A stretch of 64,000 nt of DNA, from the NCBI GenBank assembly GCA_014649155.1, contig BMSM01000028.1, forward strand, positions 27,377 to 91,376, given 5' to 3'. Position 1 is the stretch's first letter, and each line of letters begins with the position of its first letter. Positions 25,298 to 35,821 of this stretch are shown here, in pieces. The DNA comes from Streptomyces griseoviridis. Lineage in GTDB: Bacteria > Actinomycetota > Actinomycetes > Streptomycetales > Streptomycetaceae. The notes below the pieces were generated by a model that did no database searches, was not told where the DNA came from, and saw only the letters and a list, made by a program, of their open reading frames with translations. The position numbers and the translations under genes were made by a program.

Positions 25298-27262
25298 GTG
25301 GAAAATCTGATTGCGCTGCTGGTGGCGGCGCCCCTGCTCGGAGCCGCGGTCCTGCTGTGCGGCGGACGCCTGCTGGACGCCGTCGGCCACTGGCTGGGCA
25401 CACTGCTGGCCGCCGTGTCCTTCGTGCTCGGCGTCGTCCTCTTCACCGACATGCTCGGCAGCGGCGCCGAGGACCGCACCCTGACGCAGCACCTGTTCAG
25501 CTGGGTCCCGGTCGAGGGCTTCCAGGCCGACGTCGCCTTCCGGCTCGACCAGCTGTCGATGACGTTCGTCCTGCTGATCACCGGCGTCGGCACGCTGATC
25601 CACCTGTACTCGGTCGGGTACATGGAGCACGACGAGCGCCGCCGCCGCTTCTTCGGCTATCTGAACCTGTTCCTCGCGGCGATGCTGATCCTGGTCCTCG
25701 CCGACAACTACCTGCTGCTGTACGTCGGCTGGGAGGGCGTCGGCCTCGCCTCCTACCTGCTGATCGGTTTCTGGCAGCACAAGCCCAGCGCCGCCACCGC
25801 GGCGAAGAAGGCGTTCCTGGTCAACCGCGTCGGCGACATGGGCCTGTCGATCGCGATCATGCTGATGTTCCTCTGGTTCGGGACCTTCGCCTTCGGACCG
25901 GTGCTCGGCACGGTGGCGGAACCCGGTCTCGCCGGGGAGGCCGGCGAGGGCAAGCTCACCGCCATCGCCCTGATGCTGCTGCTCGCCGCGTGCGGCAAGT
26001 CCGCCCAGGTGCCGCTGCAGTCCTGGCTCGGGGACGCCATGGAGGGCCCGACGCCGGTCTCGGCCCTGATCCACGCCGCGACCATGGTGACGGCGGGCGT
26101 CTACCTGATCGTCCGCTCCGGCGCGATCTTCAACGGGGCGCCGGACGCGCAGCTGGTCGTCACCGTCGTCGGCGCGGTCACGCTGCTGTTCGGTGCGATC
26201 GTCGGTTGCGCCAAGGACGACATCAAGAAGGCGCTGGCCGGGTCGACCATGTCGCAGATCGGCTACATGGTGCTCGCCGCGGGCCTCGGCCCCATCGGCT
26301 ACGTCTTCGCGATCATGCACCTGGTGACGCACGGCTTCTTCAAGGCCGGTCTCTTCCTGGGCGCCGGTTCCGTGATGCACGGGATGAACGACGAGGTCGA
26401 CATGCGCCGCTACGGCGGCCTGCGGAAGTACATGCCGGTCACCTTCGTCACCTTCGGTCTCGGCTATCTCGCCATCATCGGCTTCCCGGGTCTGTCCGGC
26501 TTCTTCTCCAAGGACAAGATCATCGAGGCGGCCTTCGCCAAGGGCGGCACCGAGGGCTGGGTCCTCGGCGCCTGCGCCCTGCTGGGCGCGGCCATCACCG
26601 CGTACTACATGACGCGCGTGATGCTGATGACGTTCTTCGGCGAGGAGCGCTGGCGCGACGCCCCGACGCCGTCCCCGGCCGCACCGGACGTGGAGCCCGC
26701 CGCCGAGATCCGCGGCGAGTACACCCCGCCGCACCCGCACGAGTCCCCGAAGGTCATGACGGTCCCGATGATCGTGCTGGCCGTGGGCTCGGTGGCCGGC
26801 GGCGCGTTCTTCTCGATCGGCGACCGGTTCCTGCACTGGCTGGAGCCGATCACCGACCACGCGCACGGCCACCCGCCGGTCGGCGCCCTGACGGTCACCC
26901 TCTCCACGGTCGCCGTGATGGTCATCGGCGTCGCCGTCGCCTGGGCGCAGTACGGGCGCCGCCCGGTCCCGGCCGTCGCCCCGCGCGGCTCGCTGCTCAC
27001 CCGGGCCGCCCGCCGCGACCTGCTCCAGGACGACTTCAACCACGTGGTCCTGGTCCGCGGCGGCGAGCACCTCACCCGCTCCCTGGTCTACGTCGACCAC
27101 ACCCTGGTCGACGGGGTGGTCAACGGCACGGCGGCCTCGGTCGGCGGTCTGTCCGGACGGCTGCGCAAGGTGCAGAACGGCTTCGTGCGCAGTTACGCGG
27201 TCTCGATGTTCGGCGGTGCGGCGGTCCTCGTCGCCGCGACCCTGCTGATGAGGGCGGTCTGA
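25298..27262 (+). CDS. nuoL: NADH-quinone oxidoreductase subunit L
   Basis: A 654-residue antiporter-like proton pump (ND5), the most distal membrane subunit, with the C-terminal lateral helix. Landmarks are YVGWEGVGLASYLLIGFW, CGKSAQVPLQSWLGDAMEGPTPVSALIHAATMV (parts) and KKALAGSTMSQIGYM. The GTG start at 25298 follows GAGGGG. Five bases separate it from nuoM. Confidence 0.96.
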   Translation: MENLIALLVAAPLLGAAVLLCGGRLLDAVGHWLGTLLAAVSFVLGVVLFTDMLGSGAEDRTLTQHLFSWVPVEGFQADVAFRLDQLSMTFVLLITGVGTLIHLYSVGYMEHDERRRRFFGYLNLFLAAMLILVLADNYLLLYVGWEGVGLASYLLIGFWQHKPSAATAAKKAFLVNRVGDMGLSIAIMLMFLWFGTFAFGPVLGTVAEPGLAGEAGEGKLTAIALMLLLAACGKSAQVPLQSWLGDAMEGPTPVSALIHAATMVTAGVYLIVRSGAIFNGAPDAQLVVTVVGAVTLLFGAIVGCAKDDIKKALAGSTMSQIGYMVLAAGLGPIGYVFAIMHLVTHGFFKAGLFLGAGSVMHGMNDEVDMRRYGGLRKYMPVTFVTFGLGYLAIIGFPGLSGFFSKDKIIEAAFAKGGTEGWVLGACALLGAAITAYYMTRVMLMTFFGEERWRDAPTPSPAAPDVEPAAEIRGEYTPPHPHESPKVMTVPMIVLAVGSVAGGAFFSIGDRFLHWLEPITDHAHGHPPVGALTVTLSTVAVMVIGVAVAWAQYGRRPVPAVAPRGSLLTRAARRDLLQDDFNHVVLVRGGEHLTRSLVYVDHTLVDGVVNGTAASVGGLSGRLRKVQNGFVRSYAVSMFGGAAVLVAATLLMRAV

Positions 27263-27267
27263 TACCG

Positions 27268-28839
27268 ATGTCCTTTCCCCTGCTGACAGCGACCGCGGTG
27301 CTCCCGGCCGTCGGAGCGATCGCGACGGCCGCCGTGCCGGCCGCGCGGCGCACCGCGGCCAAGTGGCTGGCGCTGCTGTTCTCGCTGGCCACGCTCGTCC
27401 TCGCGGTGGTCGTCCTGGTCCGCTTCGACCCGGACGGCGACCGGTACCAGCTCACCGAGTCGCACTCCTGGATCGCCGACTTCGGCGTCCGCTACGAACT
27501 GGGCGTGGACGGCATCGCGGTCGCGCTGATCGCGCTGACGGCCCTGCTCATCCCGTTCATCGTCCTGGCGGGGTGGCACGACGCCGACCCGCTGGAGACC
27601 GGCAGCAGCCGGTGGCGGCCGACACAGGGCTTCTTCGCCCTGATCCTGGCCGTCGAGGCGATGGTGATCATCTCGTTCGAGGCCACCGACGTCTTCCTCT
27701 TCTACATCTTCTTCGAAGCCATGCTGATCCCGATGTACTTCCTCATCGGCGGCTTCGGGGACCGGGCCCACGAGCACGGCGAGAAGACGGCGGCCACCCA
27801 ACGCTCGTACGCGGCGGTGAAGTTCCTCCTCTACAACCTGGCCGGCGGTCTGATCATGCTGGCCGCGGTGATCGGCCTCTACGTGGTCGCCGGGAACTTC
27901 TCGCTCACCGAGATCGCCGAGGCCCGCGCCGACGGCTCGCTCGACATGGCGACCAACACCGAACGCTGGCTGTTCCTCGGTTTCTTCTTCGCCTTCGCGG
28001 TGAAGGCGCCGCTGTGGCCGCTGCACACCTGGCTGCCCAACGCCATGCAGGAGTCCACCGCCCCGGTCGCCGTACTGATCACGGCGGTCGTCGACAAGGT
28101 GGGCACCTTCGCGATGCTCCGCTTCTGCCTCCAGCTCTTCCCGGAGGCCAGCAAGTGGGCGACGCCGGTCATCCTCGTCCTCGCCCTGATCAGCATCATC
28201 TACGGGGCGCTGCTCGCGGTCGGCCAGCGCGACATCAAGCGCCTGGTGGCGTACGCGTCGATCTCGCACTTCGGCTTCATCATCATGGGCATCTTCGCGA
28301 TGACCAGCCAGGGCCAGTCCGGCGCGACGCTCTACATGGTCAACCACGGCCTGTCGACCGCCGCGCTGATGCTGGTGGCCGGCTTCCTGATCTCGCGGCG
28401 CGGCTCCCGGCTCATCGCCGACTACGGCGGGGTGCAGAAGGTCGCCCCGGTGCTCGCCGGCACGTTCCTGATCGGCGGCCTGGCGACGCTGTCCCTGCCC
28501 GGACTCGCGCCGTTCGTCAGCGAGTTCCTGGTGCTGGTCGGCACGTTCACCCGCTATCCGGTGGTCGGCGTCATCGCCACCTTCGGCATCGTGCTCGCCG
28601 CGCTCTACACCCTCGTCCTCTACCAGCGGACGATGACCGGCCCGGTGAAACCGGAGGTCGCCGCCATGCCCGATCTGCGGGTGCGGGAAGTGCTGGTCGT
28701 CGCGCCGCTGGTGGTGCTGCTGATCTTCCTCGGCGTCTACCCGAAGCCGGTGGCGGACATCATCGACCCGGCGGTCAAGCAGACCATGTCCGACGTCCAG
28801 AAGAAGGACCCCCAGCCCGAGGTGGAGGCGGCCAAGTGA
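27268..28839 (+). CDS. nuoM: NADH-quinone oxidoreductase subunit M
   Basis: A 523-residue antiporter-like proton pump (ND4). FFEAMLIPMYFLIGGFG holds the key membrane glutamate, FAVKAPLWPLHTWLPNAMQE the lysine helix, and YASISHFGFIIMGIF a further family mark. The ATG at 27268 lies five bases after nuoL. The stop overlaps the GTG start of nuoN. Confidence 0.96.
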   Translation: MSFPLLTATAVLPAVGAIATAAVPAARRTAAKWLALLFSLATLVLAVVVLVRFDPDGDRYQLTESHSWIADFGVRYELGVDGIAVALIALTALLIPFIVLAGWHDADPLETGSSRWRPTQGFFALILAVEAMVIISFEATDVFLFYIFFEAMLIPMYFLIGGFGDRAHEHGEKTAATQRSYAAVKFLLYNLAGGLIMLAAVIGLYVVAGNFSLTEIAEARADGSLDMATNTERWLFLGFFFAFAVKAPLWPLHTWLPNAMQESTAPVAVLITAVVDKVGTFAMLRFCLQLFPEASKWATPVILVLALISIIYGALLAVGQRDIKRLVAYASISHFGFIIMGIFAMTSQGQSGATLYMVNHGLSTAALMLVAGFLISRRGSRLIADYGGVQKVAPVLAGTFLIGGLATLSLPGLAPFVSEFLVLVGTFTRYPVVGVIATFGIVLAALYTLVLYQRTMTGPVKPEVAAMPDLRVREVLVVAPLVVLLIFLGVYPKPVADIIDPAVKQTMSDVQKKDPQPEVEAAK

Positions 28840-30485
28840 GCGCATCAGCCGTCCACAGCCTGTGGACAACGGCGGCCGATCCGATCGCGAAGATCGACGC
28901 GCCGAAGATCGAGTACGGGCAGCTCTCCCCGGTCCTGATCGTCGTGGGAGCGGCGATCGTCGGGGTGCTGGTCGAGGCGTTCGTCCCGCGCAGGTCCCGC
29001 TACTACGCGCAGATGTTCGTCGCCGTCGTCGCGCTCGTCGCCGCCTTCGCCGCGGTCGTCGCGCTCGCGGCCGGCGGCTACGGCACCACCAAGGCGCACA
29101 TCGCCGCGATGGGCGCGATCGCCGTCGACGGACCGGCCCTGTTCCTCCAGGGCACCATCCTGCTGGCGGGTCTGGTCGGCCTGTTCACCTTCGCCGAACG
29201 ACGCCTCGACCCGGCGGCGCACGGCAACCGCGTGGACTCCTTCGCCGCGCAGGCCGCCTCCGTGCCGGGCAGCGAGGGCGAGCAGAAGGCGGTGAAGGCC
29301 GGGTTCACCACCACCGAGGTGTTCCCGCTGCTGCTGTTCGCGGTCACCGGCATGCTGGTCTTCCCGGCCGCCAACGACCTGCTGACGCTCTTCGTCGCCC
29401 TGGAGGTCTTCTCCCTCCCGCTGTACCTGCTGTGCGCGCTGGCCCGCCGCAAGCGGCTGATGTCGCAGGAGGCCGCGGTCAAGTACTTCCTGCTCGGCGC
29501 GTTCGCCTCCGCGTTCACCCTGTTCGGCATCGCCCTGCTCTACGGCTACGCGGGCTCGATGTCCTACGGCGTGATCGCCAAGGTCGTCGACGGGTCGGTC
29601 ACCGAGGTCACCCCGGCACTCGCCGACACCATGGGCAACGACGCGCTGCTCCTGATCGGGGCCGCGCTGATCGTCATGGGCCTGCTGTTCAAGGTGGGCG
29701 CGGTGCCGTTCCACATGTGGACGCCGGACGTCTACCAGGGCGCGCCGACCCCGGTCACCGGCTTCATGGCGGCGGCCACCAAGGTGGCGGCCTTCGGCGC
29801 GCTGCTGCGCATCCTCTACGTCGTCCTGCCCGGCCTGCGCTGGGACTGGCGGCCGGTGATGTGGAGCGTGGCGATCGTCACCATGCTGGGCGGCGCGATC
29901 GTCGCGATCACCCAGACCGACATCAAGCGGCTGCTGGCGTACTCGTCGATCGCGCACGCCGGGTTCATCCTGGCGGGCGTCATCGCCACCACCCCGGAGG
30001 GCGTCTCCTCCGTCCTCTTCTACCTGGCGGCGTACTCCTTCGTCACCATCGGCGCGTTCGCGGTGGTCACCTTGGTCCGGGACCCGGGCGGGGAGGCGAC
30101 GCACCTGTCGAAGTGGGCGGGGCTGGGCCGCAGGTCGCCGCTGGTCGCGGCGGTGTTCGCGGTGTTCCTGCTGGCCTTCGCGGGTATCCCGCTGACCTCG
30201 GGCTTCGCGGGCAAGTTCGCCGTGTTCAAGGCGGCGGCGGAGGGCGGCGCGGCGCCGCTCGTGGTGATCGGCGTGATCTCCTCGGCGATCGCGGCGTTCT
30301 TCTACATCCGGGTGATCGTCCTGATGTTCTTCAGCGAGCCCCGGCCGGAGGGCCCGACCGTCGCGGTGCCGTCGCCGCTGACGATGACGGCGATCGGCGT
30401 GGGCGTGGCGGTCACGGTGGTGCTCGGTGTGGCACCGCAGTACTTCCTTGACCTCGCCGGTCAGGCGGGCGTCTTCGTACGCTGA
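28836..30485 (+). CDS. nuoN: NADH-quinone oxidoreductase subunit N
   Basis: A 549-residue antiporter-like proton pump (ND2), last gene of the operon. FVALEVFSLPLYLLCALARRK and KVGAVPFHMWTPDVYQGAPTP carry the membrane Glu and Lys; LLAYSSIAHAGFILAG is a further mark. GTG 28836 overlaps the nuoM stop. The first codons contain a 17-base palindrome with a perfect DnaA box. A strong terminator follows. Confidence 0.96.
   Translation: MSASAVHSLWTTAADPIAKIDAPKIEYGQLSPVLIVVGAAIVGVLVEAFVPRRSRYYAQMFVAVVALVAAFAAVVALAAGGYGTTKAHIAAMGAIAVDGPALFLQGTILLAGLVGLFTFAERRLDPAAHGNRVDSFAAQAASVPGSEGEQKAVKAGFTTTEVFPLLLFAVTGMLVFPAANDLLTLFVALEVFSLPLYLLCALARRKRLMSQEAAVKYFLLGAFASAFTLFGIALLYGYAGSMSYGVIAKVVDGSVTEVTPALADTMGNDALLLIGAALIVMGLLFKVGAVPFHMWTPDVYQGAPTPVTGFMAAATKVAAFGALLRILYVVLPGLRWDWRPVMWSVAIVTMLGGAIVAITQTDIKRLLAYSSIAHAGFILAGVIATTPEGVSSVLFYLAAYSFVTIGAFAVVTLVRDPGGEATHLSKWAGLGRRSPLVAAVFAVFLLAFAGIPLTSGFAGKFAVFKAAAEGGAAPLVVIGVISSAIAAFFYIRVIVLMFFSEPRPEGPTVAVPSPLTMTAIGVGVAVTVVLGVAPQYFLDLAGQAGVFVR
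28851..28869. promoter_or_regulatory. Palindromic DnaA-box pair inside nuoN start
   Basis: GTCCACAG-C-CTGTGGAC (28851-28867) is a perfect palindrome, and TGTGGACAA (28861-28869) is a perfect DnaA box. The other arm is a box with mismatches. It lies within codons 6-12 of nuoN. Binding is inferred only. Confidence 0.4.
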
Positions 30486-30517
30486 CCCACGGCCCACGGC
30501 CCACGGCCTGCGGAACG

Positions 30518-30554
30518 GGGCGGCCCGGCACACCTCGGGGGTGCCGGGCCGCCC
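30518..30554 (+). terminator. Strong terminator of the nuo operon
   Basis: GGGCGGCCCGGCAC (30518-30531) and GTGCCGGGCCGCCC (30541-30554) form a perfect 14-bp GC stem with a 9-base loop, 33 bases after the nuoN stop. There is no U-tract beyond a short GTCTGTT, as usual in Streptomyces. Confidence 0.88.
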
Positions 30555-30702
30555 GTCTGTTCCCACCGGGCGGACCCCGCGGCATCCGGCCGTCCTGTGG
30601 ACAACTCCGGGGCTGTCGGTGCGGACCCCTATCGTGGAGGCAGTGGTCGGAGCGGCGCGAGCGGGCCGGGCAGACGGGGCAGGACGTACGGGGGACAGGA
30701 CG

Positions 30703-32757
<2,055 letters not shown>

Positions 32758-32834
32758 CCCTTCTCCCGGCGTGGCCCTCACGCGGAGGGGGCAGCGGAGG
32801 GGGAGGCGGCGGCGGTCCGGCAGGGGCGGTCGCC

Positions 32835-33773
32835 TCAGGACAGGGCCGTGAGCCCCGGCGCGAAGGTGATCAGCAGGGGGAGCAGCGGGACCAGGGCGGC
32901 CGTCGCCGTCGTCATGGCCCGGTGGCGGCGGCCCAGGCGGGGCTGCGGCTCCAGCAGCCGGTCGACCCGTTCGCCGAGGAGACGGTGGCTGGAGGCGCAG
33001 GACAGGACGCCCCGGTGCTGGTTCAGCTCGATCAGGGCGAGGGCCGTGGTCAGGTGACCGCAGCGCCGGGAGGCGGTGTCGTCGGCGGCCAGCTCCACCA
33101 GGCGGTGGGTCTGGTCGCAGAAGTGGGCGAAGAGCGGGATACGGGGGAATCCGGTGGCCAACGCGGTGGAGAGGTGCAGCAGCCAGTCGTGGCGGGCGCG
33201 GGCGTGGCCGCGCTCATGGGTGAGGACGGCGTCGATCTGGTGGTCGGTGAGACGCTGCAGGGCCCCGGTGGTGACGATCAGCTGGGGCGGGCTGCCGGGC
33301 AGCCACCAGGCGTCCGGGTACTCGTCCTCCAGCACGAGGAGGGGGCCGCGCGCGGCCGGGAGCCCGGCGGGCAGGTCGGGGGCGCGCTCGCGCAGATGCG
33401 AGCGGGCGCGGGCGCGGCGCCGGCGGGCCTCGACCAGTTCCCGGGCGAGCATGGCGGTCGTCCAAGCGGCCCCGCAGGCCAGCAGCAGGGTGAGGACCGT
33501 CGCCCAGGGCGGGCCCGCGGACAGGTCGTACGCCTCGGTCACCGCGGGCGGCGCCGGGGCGAAGAGCTGGGCGCGGACCGTGCCGAAGACGGCGGCGGCA
33601 CCCAGCGCCAGGGCCGTCAGACAGCACAGCAGGACGGTCGCGACCAGGCACTGCCACACCCACAGGGCGACCACGGGGTCGCGTTCCGGCCAGGCGGCCC
33701 GGGTCAGCGCGCGGGGCGCCGGCACGGCGGCGGTCAGGGCGACGACGCTCAGCAGGATGAGGCTGACGGTCAT
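32835..33773 (-). CDS. M56 (BlaR1-like) membrane metallopeptidase
   Basis: A 312-residue protein with hydrophobic segments near 3-20, 33-62, 90-110 and 283-308. A zinc-protease motif HExxH (H186, E187, H190 in LTHERGHARARHDW) and a downstream ELAADD motif are typical of the M56 family of BlaR1/MecR1-type sensors. Such proteases usually work with a BlaI/MecI-type repressor encoded just upstream. Here the upstream space holds the repeat array and fahA, with no BlaI-like gene. It converges on recQ with a 77-base gap. Confidence 0.88.
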   Translation of the reverse strand: MTVSLILLSVVALTAAVPAPRALTRAAWPERDPVVALWVWQCLVATVLLCCLTALALGAAAVFGTVRAQLFAPAPPAVTEAYDLSAGPPWATVLTLLLACGAAWTTAMLARELVEARRRRARARSHLRERAPDLPAGLPAARGPLLVLEDEYPDAWWLPGSPPQLIVTTGALQRLTDHQIDAVLTHERGHARARHDWLLHLSTALATGFPRIPLFAHFCDQTHRLVELAADDTASRRCGHLTTALALIELNQHRGVLSCASSHRLLGERVDRLLEPQPRLGRRHRAMTTATAALVPLLPLLITFAPGLTALS

Positions 33774-34297
33774 GCCACGGGCTCCGGTTCCTGGGGGGAC
33801 GGGCGGCTCGGCTCTGGCTCGTGCGGGCGAGCGCGCAGGGGCGCCCGCGCCGCTCGTCGCCAGTATGACGGTGCGGGGCGGTGCGAGTCAGGTGCCGTGG
33901 GCGATCGAACACGCCCGACCGCGCGGTGAACGCCGGGCACGGGTCCGGCACCGGCCTCTTCGCGCCCCGCCGGCGGCCCCGCCGGACCGGGACCACCCGC
34001 TCCGTGAGGCCGGAGCCATCCGTCCCGTGGGGCCGGGACCGCCCGTCCCGTCGAGCCGGGACCGCCCGTCCCGTCGTCTCGTCAGGCCGGGACCGCCCGT
34101 CCCGTGGGGCCGTCAGGCCGGGACCGTTCGTCCCGTGGGGCCGGGACCGTTCGTCCCGTCAGGCCGGGACCACCCGTCCCGTGAGGCCCGAGCCATCCGT
34201 CCCGTCGGGCCGGGACCGCCCGGCCCGTCGTCCCGTCGGGCCGGGACCGCCCGGCCCGTCGTCCCGTCGGGCCGGGACCGCCCGTCCCGTCGTCTCG
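33774..34297. other. Gene-free stretch with promoter and minisatellite
   Basis: About 520 bases between the M56 start and the fahA stop. The left part holds the likely M56 promoter (33862-33891). From about 33980 rightward it is a tandem minisatellite. Frames across it are composed of the repeats and are not supported as genes. Confidence 0.8.
33862..33891 (-). promoter_or_regulatory. Candidate promoter of the M56 gene
   Basis: Read on the minus strand: CTGACT (33891-33886) and CATACT (33867-33862) with an 18-base spacer, about 90 bases before the start codon. The match to a vegetative -35/-10 pair is fair. Confidence 0.45.
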
Positions 34298-34320
34298 TCA
34301 GGCCGGGATCACCCGACCCG
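33980..34320. repeat. Minisatellite of about 12 units with GGGAC-N5-GTCCC hairpins
   Basis: About twelve imperfect units of 22-31 bases, core GCCGGGACCGCCCGTCCCGT, in tandem. Most units contain GGGAC and GTCCC as a 5-bp inverted repeat around a 5-base loop that varies (CGCCC, CGTTC, CACCC). The last unit, GCCGGGATCACCCGACCCGT, is the 3' coding end of fahA including its stop, so the array appears to have grown from that gene end. Unit tails (GTCGTC, GTGGG, GTGAG) differ. Confidence 0.85.
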
Positions 34321-35509
34321 TCACCTCGCCCAGGCCGACCCGGGTCCCGTCCGGGCCGGGGGCCCATGCCGACAGGGTGACGACGTCACCGTCCTCCAGG
34401 AAGGTCCGCTTGCCGTCGGGGAGTTCGAGCGGGTCGCGGCCGTTCCAGGTCAGCTCCAGCAGGGACCCCCGCTCCCGCTCGGCGGGACCGCTCACGGTGC
34501 CCGAGCCGTACAGGTCGCCGGTGCGCAGTGAAGCGCCGTTGACGGTCAGGTGGGCCAGCTGCTGGGCGGCCGTCCAGTACATGGTGGAGAAGGGCGGTTC
34601 GGAGACGACATGGCCGTTGACGGCGACGGAGATCCGCAGGTCGTAGCCGCTCGGCTCGGTGTCGGTGTCGTCGAGGTAGGGCAGCAGCGGGTGGGTCCGC
34701 TCCGGCGGTGCGGTGCGGGCGTCCTCCAGGGCGTCGAGCGGGGTGATCCAGGCGGCGACCGAGGTGGCGAAGGACTTCCCGAGGAAAGGGCCGAGGGGGA
34801 CGTACTCCCAGGCCTGGATGTCCCGGGCCGACCAGTCGTTCAGGAGGCAGAGGCCGAAGACGTGCTCGCGCCAGTCGCGGAGCGGGACCGGCCGGCCGGG
34901 CTCGCTCGGGGTCCCGACCACGAAACCGACCTCGGCCTCGATGTCCAGGCGCACGGACGGGCCGAAGACGGGCGCCGGGTCGGCGGGTGACCTGCGCTGC
35001 CCGGAGGGCCGGATGACGTCGGTGCCCGACACCACGACCGTGCCGGCGCGGCCGTGGTAGCCGATCGGCAGGTGCTTCCAGTTCGGGGTGAGGGAGTCCG
35101 CGGCGTCCGGGCGGAAGATGCGGCCGACGTTCCGGGCGTGGTTCTCCGAGGCGTAGAAGTCGACGTAGTCGGCCACCTCGAACGGCAGGTGGAGGGTGAC
35201 CGAGGAGAGGGGGCGCAGGAGCGGGGCGAGGGTCTCGCGGTGAGCGGGGACCGTGACCCAGGCGGTCAGCGCGCGGCGTACGTCGGACCAGGCGGTGCGG
35301 CCGGCGGCCAGCAGCGGGTTGAGGGTGGGCCGGGCGAGCAGGTCCGCGTAGGGCGAGCCGAGGGCGCGGGCGGCGGCTCCCGCGTCGAGGGCGTGGTCGC
35401 CCAGCCGGACGCCCACCGTCCGCTCCCGCTCGCCCGGGATCGAGAACACGCCGTAGGGGAGGTTGTGCGGGCCGAAGGGGTCGCCTTCGGGGACGTCGAA
35501 GGGGGGCAT
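34298..35509 (-). CDS. fahA: Fumarylacetoacetase
   Basis: A 403-residue enzyme that splits fumarylacetoacetate into fumarate and acetoacetate, the last step of tyrosine and homogentisate breakdown. Core motifs are FYASENHARNVGRIFRP, LPIGYHGRAGTVVVSG, DIEAEVGFVVG (metal-binding Glu pair), LLNDWSARDIQAWEYVPLG and GDLYGSGTVSGP. The ATG at 35509 gives the family N-terminus (PFDVPEGDPFGPHNLPYGVF). No other homogentisate-pathway gene is in the window. The last codons match the unit of the adjoining minisatellite. Confidence 0.95.
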   Translation of the reverse strand: MPPFDVPEGDPFGPHNLPYGVFSIPGERERTVGVRLGDHALDAGAAARALGSPYADLLARPTLNPLLAAGRTAWSDVRRALTAWVTVPAHRETLAPLLRPLSSVTLHLPFEVADYVDFYASENHARNVGRIFRPDAADSLTPNWKHLPIGYHGRAGTVVVSGTDVIRPSGQRRSPADPAPVFGPSVRLDIEAEVGFVVGTPSEPGRPVPLRDWREHVFGLCLLNDWSARDIQAWEYVPLGPFLGKSFATSVAAWITPLDALEDARTAPPERTHPLLPYLDDTDTEPSGYDLRISVAVNGHVVSEPPFSTMYWTAAQQLAHLTVNGASLRTGDLYGSGTVSGPAERERGSLLELTWNGRDPLELPDGKRTFLEDGDVVTLSAWAPGPDGTRVGLGEVTGRVIPA

Positions 35510-35821
35510 GGACGGTGCCTCGCTTTCGTACTCGGCGATGGGCCGCGCGGTGGGCGCGGCGCATCGTCTGTGCCGGTCGTCTGTGCCGGGTGTTCCGTGG
35601 CCGGGGCACACGTTACGTCCGCCGGGGCGTGCCGGGGCAGAGCGCCGGGCGCCCGTGGGTGAGGGGCGGACGGGGCGCCGGACGCGATGGCCGGGAGGTA
35701 GCGCTCCGCTTCCGCTTGTGTGCGGGACGTTGTCCACGGGCCGGTCCGCAATCTTGACGGAGCGGTGCGAACGGGGAGACTCTGGACGGGTGCCGGAAGG
35801 CCTCGGGGAGAGGGCGTACCG
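35510..35821. other. Divergent promoter region fahA / glycan locus
   Basis: About 310 bases with no supported gene. The right part holds a clear promoter for the rightward glycan locus (35754-35782) and a near-match DnaA box, TTGTCCACG (35730-35738). No convincing fahA promoter was picked out by eye. Confidence 0.7.
35754..35782 (+). promoter_or_regulatory. Promoter of the glycan locus
   Basis: TTGACG (35754-35759) and AGACTC (35777-35782) with a 17-base spacer. The -35 box is a strong match; the -10 box is weaker. It would start transcription about 30 bases before ATG 35822. Confidence 0.5.

Noticed and set aside
33980..34320. CRISPR array
   Set aside because: The units are contiguous minisatellite copies without unique spacers of constant length, and no cas genes are present.
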